From: an uncultured Collinsella sp.
Lineage (GTDB): Bacteria; Actinomycetota; Coriobacteriia; Coriobacteriales; Coriobacteriaceae
Assembly (NCBI GenBank): GCA_958421035.1
Contig: CATZKS010000094.1
Coordinates: 1-8,286 of the forward strand
Length of the DNA stretch: 8,286 nt
Direction: 5' to 3'
Positions 1 through 5,214 of this stretch are shown in pieces (within the stretch, counting starts at the first letter, position 1; every line of letters starts with the position of its first letter). A program made the position numbers and the translations under genes. The notes under the pieces are model-generated. The model was given only the letters and a program-made list of their open reading frames with translations. It made no database searches and was not told the origin of the DNA.

Positions 1-6
1 AAAGAG

Positions 7-32
7 AAGAGGCGGGGCATGCCCCGCCTCTT
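7..32. terminator. Perfect GC-rich palindrome, likely bidirectional terminator
   Basis: AAGAGGCGGGGC (7-18) is followed by AT and by its exact reverse complement (21-32), giving a 12-bp perfect stem. A-rich sequence precedes it and short T-containing sequence follows it; read on the minus strand, the stem is followed by CTCTTT. This fits an intrinsic terminator for a gene lying to the left of the window, possibly working in both directions. The T-tracts are weak, so termination is inferred from the stem. Confidence 0.6.
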
Positions 33-76
33 ACACCACATCTCTGCGCGCTACCCTCACTGACGGCGCTTTCCAG

Positions 77-317
77 ACCCCGTGGGCAAAAAAGGGCAAA
101 TATGAGTACTGTTACCTTTTTAGTAACAGCCAAAACCGCCTCAAATGCCGCTCCCACGGCTTACACGCGTCCCTAAATTGATCAAACAACACCATAGCGG
201 ACTTATATGTGTTTGCGTTAATGAACATATTTTGCTGTTATGTCTATTATTTTGCGAAGGCAATATGATACTAAGATAGCAACCGTACTCATATTTGGCA
301 TTTTTTGCCCACAGGGT
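77..317. repeat. Non-coding element bounded by 39-nt inverted repeats
   Basis: The left arm (77-115) and the reverse complement of the right arm (279-317) match at 34 of 39 positions. The shared core includes GTGGGCAAAAAA and CAAATATGAGTAC. Just inside the left arm, CTGTTAC (109-115) and GTAACAG (123-129) form a 7-bp hairpin with a T-rich loop. The interior, especially about 165-300, is visibly more AT-rich than the rest of the window and holds no convincing ORF. The layout resembles a miniature inverted-repeat element (MITE) or a large dispersed regulatory repeat. I see no clear target-site duplication and no transposase. Confidence 0.6.
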
Positions 318-398
318 ATTTCCTAGGGAACCGACAACAGCCTTAGGGTCCCGCGCGGCGCCGCTCCCTCCCGGCATCCGCCGACGTTTGCCCAGATA

Positions 399-437
399 AA
401 ACCGACCAAAATAAACCTGTCCCTTTTTGGTCGGTTT
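399..437. promoter_or_regulatory. 13-bp inverted repeat upstream of the DAHP synthase promoter
   Basis: AAACCGACCAAAA (399-411) and TTTTGGTCGGTTT (425-437) are exact reverse complements around a 13-nt spacer. The repeat ends 15 nt before the proposed -35 box. It could be an operator for a dimeric regulator of the downstream gene. On the minus strand it could instead act as a weak terminator, because the stem is followed there by TTTATCT. The remaining stretch 318-398 is GC-rich and shows only short palindromes, such as GCGGCGCCGC at 355-364. Confidence 0.4.
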
Positions 438-452
438 CGGGGTGACAAGGGC

Positions 453-481
453 TTGCACTTTAGCGTGCGACAGCGGATAAT
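453..481 (+). promoter_or_regulatory. Likely sigma-70-type promoter for the DAHP synthase gene
   Basis: TTGCAC (453-458) and GATAAT (476-481) are separated by 17 nt. The -10 box matches consensus at five of six positions, while the -35 box is poor. Transcription would start near 488, leaving a leader of about 48 nt that includes the ribosome binding site GAGGAGG (524-530). Confidence 0.4.
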
Positions 482-535
482 GCCGAACACTCGACAATAC
501 GCTTATTGCTCTTTCTATAGATTGAGGAGGCCCCT

Positions 536-1567
536 ATGGCCATGGAATTCAAACGCAGGCTGCCGATCCCCATGGAGATCCGCGAGGAAATGCCGCTTTC
601 TGCCGAGCTTACCGCCAAAAAGCAGGCATTTGACGCCGAGGTCGCCAAAGTCTTTACCGGCGAGGACGCACGCAAGGTGCTCATCATCGGCCCGTGCTCT
701 GCCGACCGCGAGGATTCGGTGCTTGAGTACATGAACCGACTGGCCAAGACCGCCGAGGAGGTCAAGGACAAGCTCATCATCATTCCGCGCGTCTACACCA
801 ATAAGCCGCGCACCAAGGGCACCGGCTACAAGGGTCTTCTGCACAACCCCAACCCCGAGGCTCCCGACGACCTGCTCGAGGGCGTCAAGGCCATCCGCCA
901 CATGCACCTGCGCGTCATCGAGGAGACCGGCTTCTTTACCGCCGATGAGATGCTCTACCCGTCCAACTACCAATACCTCGTTGACCTGCTGAGCTATGTT
1001 GCCGTGGGCGCACGCTCGGTCGAGAACCAAGAGCATCGCCTGGTGTCGAGCGGCATTTCGGTACCCGTCGGCATGAAGAATCCCACTGCCGGCTCTACCA
1101 CCGTTATGCTCAACTCCATTTACGCCGCCCAGGCGCACCAGAGCTTCATCTTCCGCAACTGGGAGGTCGAGTGCGACGGCAATCCGCTCGCACACGCCGT
1201 TATGCGTGGCTACATCGGTCTCGATGGGCGCACCTACCCCAACTACCACTACGAACACCTGGAACGCTTGGCCGAACGCTATACCGAGCATGCCGGCTAT
1301 GCCAATCCGGCAGCGGTCATCGACTGCAACCATGACAACTCGGGCAAGCGTCCGCTGGAGCAGTATCGCATTTGCAAGGAGGTGCTCGACAGCTGCCGCC
1401 GCAACGAATCCATCTCCAAGCTGGTCAAGGGCTTTATGATCGAGTCCTACCTGGAGGACGGCAACCAGCCGGTCGACGGCGGCGTCTTTGGCAAGTCGAT
1501 CACCGACCCGTGCCTGGGCTGGGAAAAGACCGACTACCTCATCCACGAGATCGCGGAACGTATTTAG
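536..1567 (+). CDS. aroF: 3-deoxy-7-phosphoheptulonate (DAHP) synthase, type I
   Basis: This enzyme condenses phosphoenolpyruvate and erythrose 4-phosphate to DAHP, the committed cytosolic step of the shikimate pathway. The 343-residue protein spans the whole AroF/AroG/AroH-type TIM barrel. Motifs in order are IGPCSADRE (51-59), PRTKGTGYKG (91-100), GARSVENQEHR (158-168), PVGMKNPTAG (177-186), DCNHDNSGK (263-271), MIESYLEDGNQ (301-311) and GKSITDPCLGWE (319-330). By family comparison the metal ligands are Cys54, His266, Glu303 and Asp324; all four are present. There is no fused chorismate mutase domain. The start is supported by GAGGAGG five bases upstream; a second ATG two codons later is less well placed. 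Which aromatic amino acid inhibits it cannot be read from the sequence, so the symbol marks the family, not the isoform. Structured element A begins one base after its stop. Confidence 0.95.
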   Translation: MAMEFKRRLPIPMEIREEMPLSAELTAKKQAFDAEVAKVFTGEDARKVLIIGPCSADREDSVLEYMNRLAKTAEEVKDKLIIIPRVYTNKPRTKGTGYKGLLHNPNPEAPDDLLEGVKAIRHMHLRVIEETGFFTADEMLYPSNYQYLVDLLSYVAVGARSVENQEHRLVSSGISVPVGMKNPTAGSTTVMLNSIYAAQAHQSFIFRNWEVECDGNPLAHAVMRGYIGLDGRTYPNYHYEHLERLAERYTEHAGYANPAAVIDCNHDNSGKRPLEQYRICKEVLDSCRRNESISKLVKGFMIESYLEDGNQPVDGGVFGKSITDPCLGWEKTDYLIHEIAERI

Positions 1568-1568
1568 C

Positions 1569-1714
1569 TACGCGGTTTTACCAAACCGCGTAACGGCTCG
1601 ACGCTGCAAACCCGCCAGAACGGCAATCTGCCTTTCAACTTCGGCGGCATGATCAAAAGATCAATGCCGCCTCGTTTCAAGGCACCTTGCTCGCTCTGGC
1701 GGGTTTTCGCTGAC
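1569..1714 (+). repeat. Structured intergenic repeat, copy A
   Basis: An invariant hairpin, TACGCGGTTT/AAACCGCGTA around loop TACC (1569-1592), is followed by a fixed linker ending at 1611; these 43 nt are identical to copy B. Next comes a nested rod. Stem P2 is 1608-1619 with 1695-1706 (12 bp). P3 is TGCCTT (1629-1634) with AAGGCA (1679-1684). P4 is GGCGGCAT plus GATC around loop AAAA (1643-1671), with one bulged A. Conserved internal-loop strands are CGGCAATCTG (1621-1630) and CACCTTGCTCGCT (1683-1695). The stem is followed by TTTT and later GTTTTT, so on the plus strand it can serve as the terminator of the DAHP synthase gene. P2 and P3 differ from copy B by paired, compensating changes. 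Confidence 0.8.
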
Positions 1715-1729
1715 GTTTTTCGACCTGCA

Positions 1730-1751
1730 TTGTTGCCAGGGTTGGCACCAA
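1730..1751. other. Short imperfect hairpin in the convergent gap
   Basis: TTGTTGCCA (1730-1738) pairs with TGGCACCAA (1743-1751) around GGGT, with one mismatch. It has no T-tract. Together with a small CCGAT/ATCGG hairpin (1781-1792), it is the only structure I see between elements A and D in the gap between the convergent DAHP synthase and agmatine deiminase genes. No ORF is credible here. Confidence 0.35.
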
Positions 1752-1797
1752 TGACTAATGCGATAGCTAGCTACGTCGGTCCGATTGATCGGCTGGG

Positions 1798-1891
1798 TTT
1801 CCGAGGTGCGGCAGATTCCCGCGAAAGAGGAGGGCATAGACCTTAAGGGTCATGCCCGACGATTGAAGGGCAAGGTGCCGTGCCTCGGGAA
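1798..1891 (-). terminator. Long nested hairpin after agmatine deiminase (element D)
   Basis: The outer stem pairs 1798-1813 with 1876-1891 (16 pairs, three of them G-T). A 3-bp CCC/GGG helix (1818-1820 with 1868-1870) follows. The apical hairpin is GGGCAT/ATGCCC plus GACC/GGTC around a TTAAG loop (1832-1857). It starts 9 nt after the deiminase stop. On the minus strand it shares TTCAATCGTCGG and CCCTCCTCTTTC with the core of copy B, so it belongs to the same family. Its AATCTG and CACCTTG internal-loop strands are on opposite sides compared with A and B. The terminator role is inferred from position and shape; no strong U-tract follows. Confidence 0.6.
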
Positions 1892-1900
1892 GACAGACAG

Positions 1901-3106
1901 TTACGCCGAGGGCTCCTGCTGCGTAATGCAGTGGATATTTCCGCCACCGAAGACGACCTGCTCGGACTGAACGCCGACGCACTTGTAGACGCCCTCGCCC
2001 CAGACCTCGTCGTAGATCTTCTGGAGCGTGTCAACGGCAAGCTGATCGTTCTCGTCGCCGTACTGCGGGACGATAACGCCGTGGTTGGTGACCAGGTAGT
2101 TCATGTAGGAGGCGATCAGCGGCTCGTTGGCAACGCGCGGCTCGGCGTTCTCGTCGGCGTCGATGGTGTCGCAGGAAGCCTGGTCCATGAACAGCGGGTT
2201 CACAGGCATGCAGAGCTTGTAGACCTTCATCTTGCGGCCCTTGGCGTCAACGGCGTTGGAAAGGGTCTCGTAGACAGCATGGCATTGCTCGTAGAACGGA
2301 TACTCGGGATCGTCGGTCCAGATGCAGGCCATGACGCCCGGAGCGATGAACGTAGCGACATCATCGATGTGGCCGTTGGTCTCCTCGGGGTCGATGCCCT
2401 CCTTAACCCAGATGACCTTCTCGACACCCAGGTAATCCTTGAGGTGCTCGTCCATATAGGCGCGAAGTTCCTCACTCCAGGGCTCAAACTTCTTGTGGAA
2501 CTTGGGCCAGATGGACTCGGGATCCTCTTCCTCCTCCAGAACCGCAGAGCAGGTGCGGCCCGGGGAAAGCAGGCACTGGTCGGTCACGACCACGGTGCCT
2601 TCGCCGTCGACGGTAATGGAGCCGCCCTCGAGGATCATGTCATCGGGACGATAGCGACGGCAGCCGGAAAGCTCAGCCATCTTAAGGGCAATCTGCTCGT
2701 CCTTGTCCCACGGGAAATAGAGGCCGTCGACGAGGCCGCCGTAGGCGTTGAAGTGCCAGTGGTTGGCGCGCTTATCGCCCTTGCCATTGATAACAAAAGT
2801 GGCAGCGGTGTCGCGGAACCAAGCGTCGTCGGTGGTCATCTCGATAACGGTGACGTTCTCGTCTTCCTCAAAGGCGGCCTTGCAGTTGGCGTAGTCGGCC
2901 TGGTTTGCGCACATGGTGACCGGGGTGAACTCGGCGATGGCGCGAGCGATGGCGGCATACTGCTTCTGAGCCGGCTTGGCGCCGTGGGCCCAGGTGTCGG
3001 TGCGGTGGGGCCAACCCATCCACACGCGATCCTGCGGAGCGAACTCAGCGGGCATAAAGAAGCCGTCGGCCTTAGGGGTGGACTCGGACTCGGTGATCGT
3101 ACGCAT
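1901..3106 (-). CDS. aguA: Agmatine deiminase (agmatine iminohydrolase)
   Basis: This enzyme hydrolyses agmatine to N-carbamoylputrescine and ammonia in the cytoplasm and belongs to the guanidino-group-modifying (peptidylarginine deiminase-like) fold. The 401-residue protein shows GWPHRTDTW (31-39), WFRDT (96-100), HWHFNAYGG (116-124), EGGSI (160-164), NGHIDD (244-249), PQYGDEND (347-354) and GGGNIHCITQQ (387-397). The catalytic set by family is Cys393 with His246, Asp99, Glu160 and Asp248. ATG at 3106 is chosen because GGAGGAAA lies 7 nt upstream; an in-frame extension to 3340 runs through hairpin-rich, non-protein-like sequence. It is longer than the roughly 365-residue enterococcal enzyme. 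Most of the excess is an acidic insertion near 186-216, between EGGSI and NGHIDD. The upstream APC permease is its likely agmatine transporter. No putrescine carbamoyltransferase, amidase or carbamate kinase gene is in the window. Confidence 0.93.
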   Translation of the reverse strand: MRTITESESTPKADGFFMPAEFAPQDRVWMGWPHRTDTWAHGAKPAQKQYAAIARAIAEFTPVTMCANQADYANCKAAFEEDENVTVIEMTTDDAWFRDTAATFVINGKGDKRANHWHFNAYGGLVDGLYFPWDKDEQIALKMAELSGCRRYRPDDMILEGGSITVDGEGTVVVTDQCLLSPGRTCSAVLEEEEDPESIWPKFHKKFEPWSEELRAYMDEHLKDYLGVEKVIWVKEGIDPEETNGHIDDVATFIAPGVMACIWTDDPEYPFYEQCHAVYETLSNAVDAKGRKMKVYKLCMPVNPLFMDQASCDTIDADENAEPRVANEPLIASYMNYLVTNHGVIVPQYGDENDQLAVDTLQKIYDEVWGEGVYKCVGVQSEQVVFGGGNIHCITQQEPSA

Positions 3107-3341
3107 AAGATTTCCTCCAAATCGAACGATCGCTTGCTGCGGGCGGGTTACCCTCAGCCTAAAACCAAGAGATGGTAGGCGCCCATTCCCCGGCAAAGGT
3201 CGGGGCGCCTGGCACCGGTTTTCACGGATGTCGCACCGGCAAGCGACGACGTAACCCGGTGCGCGGAGACAAAACGCACGAAGGATACGGAAGAGAGATT
3301 GGGGCGGGCGGTGGTTACCGGAGCAATAGCTCACACCCACC
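3107..3341 (-). promoter_or_regulatory. Structured leader upstream of agmatine deiminase
   Basis: This stretch has no credible gene but several helices. AGGCGCC (3177-3183) pairs with GGCGCCT (3204-3210). AAAACC (3161-3166) can pair with GGTTTT (3217-3222) around that hairpin. CGCACCGG (3232-3239) pairs perfectly with CCGGTGCG (3256-3263). GGTGG/CCACC encloses GAGC/GCTC (3310-3341). A second copy of GCACCGG (3212-3218) could compete for CCGGTGC, giving mutually exclusive folds. It may be a 5' UTR control element. I do not recognise it as a known riboswitch class, and no clear promoter was found. Confidence 0.45.
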
Positions 3342-3376
3342 TCAGAGAAAGGTTAGCAAACCTGTTGCTTGGGCAC

Positions 3377-3390
3377 GCCTCCGAAGAGGC
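3377..3390 (-). terminator. UUCG-tetraloop hairpin after the APC permease
   Basis: On the minus strand GCCTC-TTCG-GAGGC forms a C(UUCG)G-closed 5-bp hairpin immediately beyond element C. It may add to transcript-end stability or termination after the permease gene. No T-tract follows directly. A second short stem, AGGTT-TGCT-AACCT followed by TTCTCT, lies about 25 nt further along the minus strand. Confidence 0.4.
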
Positions 3391-3478
3391 TAGAGCGTCC
3401 CGAGTCGGGAGCGACAAGCCCGACGAAGCGTACGTTGGTACGCGAGGAAGGTTGGAGCCCCGAATCCGGGTGCTCTAG
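3390..3478 (-). terminator. Long imperfect rod overlapping the permease stop (element C)
   Basis: CTAGAGC (3390-3396) and GCTCTAG (3472-3478) form the outer 7-bp stem, which contains the permease TAG stop (3475-3477). Inside, 3399-3412 pairs imperfectly with 3457-3470. CAAGCC (3415-3420) pairs with GGTTG (3450-3454) with one bulge. The tip is GCGTAC-GTTG-GTACGC (3428-3443). The 21-nt tip segment 3425-3445 matches the reverse complement of copy B positions 5111-5131 at 20 of 21 bases. It is a likely 3'-end structure of the permease mRNA, and also lies between the permease and deiminase genes, where it could limit read-through. Confidence 0.55.
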
Positions 3479-4905
3479 TCCTCCTCGGACTCCTCAGCGA
3501 GGCGCTGAGCAGCCAGCTCGGGAGTGAGACCCTTGTACTCGGTCTCGCGGCCCTTAGCACTGACGACGCGGACAACCTCGCCAATAAGCAAGAGCACGAT
3601 GAAGATGACGATCATCGGGACCTTATCGCCAATCTCATCGACAGAGAACGGAATCAGCGTTGCAACGATAGCCAGAATCAGCTCAATGCAGGGAATAGCC
3701 AGCATGACCTTCATCATGGCGCCCTTAAACGGGAACGTAAAGATACGCTCACGGTTGGGGTCGTTCTTACGAAGGTTGAGGAATGCCGGGAACATCGGGA
3801 TGTAGGTCAGCAGCAGGAAGACAACGGAGGTACCGAAGAGCATCCAGAAGACACCGTTGGAGATGGCGTCGATGGGAACCAGCTGCAGGCACAGCACCAG
3901 GGAGGCAACGATGGCGTTGACCAGGTTGGCGCCGTTGGGCATGTCGTCATCCGAGATCATCGAGGCGAAGACCTTGGGCATGTTGCCATGCTCGGCAGCA
4001 TAGCGAGCGACGGAGTTGACGCCGAAGGACCAGGCAGCCATGTTGGCGAACAGCGTGATCAGGAAGGCGATGCAGATGACCTTAAAGATCATGGAATCGC
4101 CCACAATAGTCTGGACAGCGTAGATCATGCCGTAGTCGGGATCGATGGAATCGGCCGACACAGCAGCGCCGATGCCAAAGCCAGCGAACAAGTAGATCAC
4201 GGCGATGGACAGGCCGCCGACGATGATAGCCTTGGGGATATCGCGAGCGGGATCGGCCATATCGTCGGTCATGGTGCAGATGACCTCGAAGCCCATGAAG
4301 TTAAAGATGATGATCGACAGGTAGCCAAGCGCGTTGGTGTTGGTGAGCTCGGGCAAGAAGGTGGCAGCGGACATATCGTTCGCAAAGCCGTTCTCCATGG
4401 CGTACCAGATGCCCAAAGCGCCGACGATAACGGCAACGGCAACCTTGATGATGGCGCCGCCGTTCAGGACCCACTCGGAGTCGGCAGCCTTGGAGCGACC
4501 CATAAGATAGACGATCCACACAAAGGCAAGGTCGATACCAATCTTGGCAATCAGATTGAACTCGACGCCAAAGACCATGCCCAAAATGTCCGGGAACATA
4601 GTGGCCAGCGAGGCAATCCACAGCGGGTAGTTAACCCAGTAGTAGTACGAAATGCGGGCGCCCCACTTGTCGCCCAGGCCATCGCGTACCCAGTCGTAAA
4701 TGCCACCCTCACCGTCATAGGTAGTGCCGAGCTCGGCAACGACCATGCCATAAGGGAGCAGGAAGGTCAGAATCAGGAAGATCCACCAGAAGAACTGCTG
4801 GTTGCCAATGGCAGCAGCAGGTGCGGCGGCCTCGCAAACGAAGACGACGCAGATGATGGTCGAGATGACCGTCAAGAAGGAAAGCTTTTTCTTTCCGTCG
4901 CTCAT
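3475..4905 (-). CDS. APC-superfamily amino acid/polyamine permease, probable agmatine:putrescine exchanger
   Basis: This is a 476-residue inner-membrane transporter with about 12 hydrophobic segments, for example near 11-33, 38-58, 85-110, 120-136, 152-170, 193-212, 226-248, 272-296, 328-345, 350-374, 398-420 and 428-448. Family-type signatures are the broken first helix around CEAAAPAAAIGN (24-35), AELGTTYDGEGGIYDW (57-72), and FNFMGFE (201-207) followed by DPARDIPKA (218-226). The tail after 450 is short, charged and acidic. The start at 4905 has AAGGAG six bases upstream. The gene lies upstream of agmatine deiminase on the same strand, which makes an AguD-like agmatine/putrescine antiporter the best guess. 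The substrate is inferred from context; an amino acid exchanger is also possible. A 368-nt structured gap separates the two genes, so they may not be a simple operon. Confidence 0.85.
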   Translation of the reverse strand: MSDGKKKLSFLTVISTIICVVFVCEAAAPAAAIGNQQFFWWIFLILTFLLPYGMVVAELGTTYDGEGGIYDWVRDGLGDKWGARISYYYWVNYPLWIASLATMFPDILGMVFGVEFNLIAKIGIDLAFVWIVYLMGRSKAADSEWVLNGGAIIKVAVAVIVGALGIWYAMENGFANDMSAATFLPELTNTNALGYLSIIIFNFMGFEVICTMTDDMADPARDIPKAIIVGGLSIAVIYLFAGFGIGAAVSADSIDPDYGMIYAVQTIVGDSMIFKVICIAFLITLFANMAAWSFGVNSVARYAAEHGNMPKVFASMISDDDMPNGANLVNAIVASLVLCLQLVPIDAISNGVFWMLFGTSVVFLLLTYIPMFPAFLNLRKNDPNRERIFTFPFKGAMMKVMLAIPCIELILAIVATLIPFSVDEIGDKVPMIVIFIVLLLIGEVVRVVSAKGRETEYKGLTPELAAQRLAEESEED

Positions 4906-4936
4906 GATGAGCTCCTTCGCTCAGTCTTGGACAAAT

Positions 4937-4974
4937 CGAGGTCCTTAAGATATTAAGGCAATTGCCGGGCCTCG
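4937..4974. promoter_or_regulatory. Nested palindromes upstream of the APC permease
   Basis: CCTTAAGATATTAAGG (4943-4958) is an inverted repeat with a 4-nt centre. It abuts the perfect palindrome GGCAATTGCC (4957-4966). Both sit inside CGAGGTCC (4937-4944) / GGGCCTCG (4967-4974), eight pairs including one G-T. The AT-rich centre lies 32-60 nt before the permease start, so this is a plausible operator and -10 region, or a 5' UTR hairpin. Immediately left of copy B, GCGGGCG (4979-4985) can pair with CGCCCGC (5005-5011). No strong -35/-10 pair stands out. Confidence 0.4.
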
Positions 4975-5031
4975 GTGAGCGGGCGACAGGAGACGAGCAT
5001 CCGCCGCCCGCAAGCGTGCTTCTACGATGAA

Positions 5032-5178
5032 GTTACGCGGTTTTACCAAACCGCGTAACGGCTCGACGCTGCAAACGCCCCTAAGCGGCAATCTGACGTT
5101 CAATCGTCGGTCGCGTACCAAAGTACGCTTCCCTCCTCTTTCACGTCACCTTGCTCGCTTAGGGGCGTTTTCGCTGAC
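5032..5178 (+). repeat. Structured intergenic repeat, copy B
   Basis: The P1 hairpin is GTTACGCGGTTT/AAACCGCGTAAC around TACC (5032-5059). Positions 5034-5076 are identical to copy A. P2 pairs 5073-5086 with 5157-5170 (14 bp perfect). P3 is TGACGT (5094-5099) with ACGTCA (5143-5148). P4 is GCGTAC-CAAA-GTACGC (5113-5128). The conserved strands CGGCAATCTG (5086-5095), CACCTTGCTCGCT (5147-5159) and the tail TTTTCGCTGAC (5168-5178) match copy A. The copy lies 36 nt beyond the stop of the ABC permease, but in the opposite orientation to that gene, and upstream of the APC permease. Read on the minus strand it could be the ABC operon's 3'-end structure. Confidence 0.8.
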
Positions 5179-5214
5179 CTATGGTCAACCTACGATAATT
5201 CCAAGCTGAACGAG

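Noticed and set aside
141..497. 118-residue minus-strand ORF
   Set aside because: It starts with TTG without a ribosome binding site and runs through both the 399-437 inverted repeat and the right arm of the 77-317 element. The sequence looks like translated repeat DNA.
515..1546. 343-residue minus-strand ORF opposite the DAHP synthase gene
   Set aside because: It is an antisense shadow of a clearly recognisable enzyme and shows no family motifs of its own.
1569..1592. P1 hairpin as an ordinary intrinsic terminator on its own
   Set aside because: It is a strong stem but has no T-tract on either strand. Its invariance in both copies suggests a recognition role within the larger element.
1880..3178. 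432-residue plus-strand ORF
   Set aside because: It is antisense to agmatine deiminase. Its composition reflects the high GC and codon bias of the real gene, and it has no recognisable domain.
3107..3340. N-terminal extension of agmatine deiminase by 78 residues
   Set aside because: The extension crosses several hairpins, is unlike other deiminases, and the ATG at 3106 has an ideal ribosome binding site.
3107..3341. Known riboswitch (cobalamin, FMN, guanidine, T-box and others)
   Set aside because: I looked for the conserved core sequences I know, and none fits well enough to name a class.
3988..4956. 322-residue plus-strand ORF, rich in D, G and H
   Set aside because: It is antisense to the APC permease; its low-complexity composition mirrors membrane-segment codons on the other strand.
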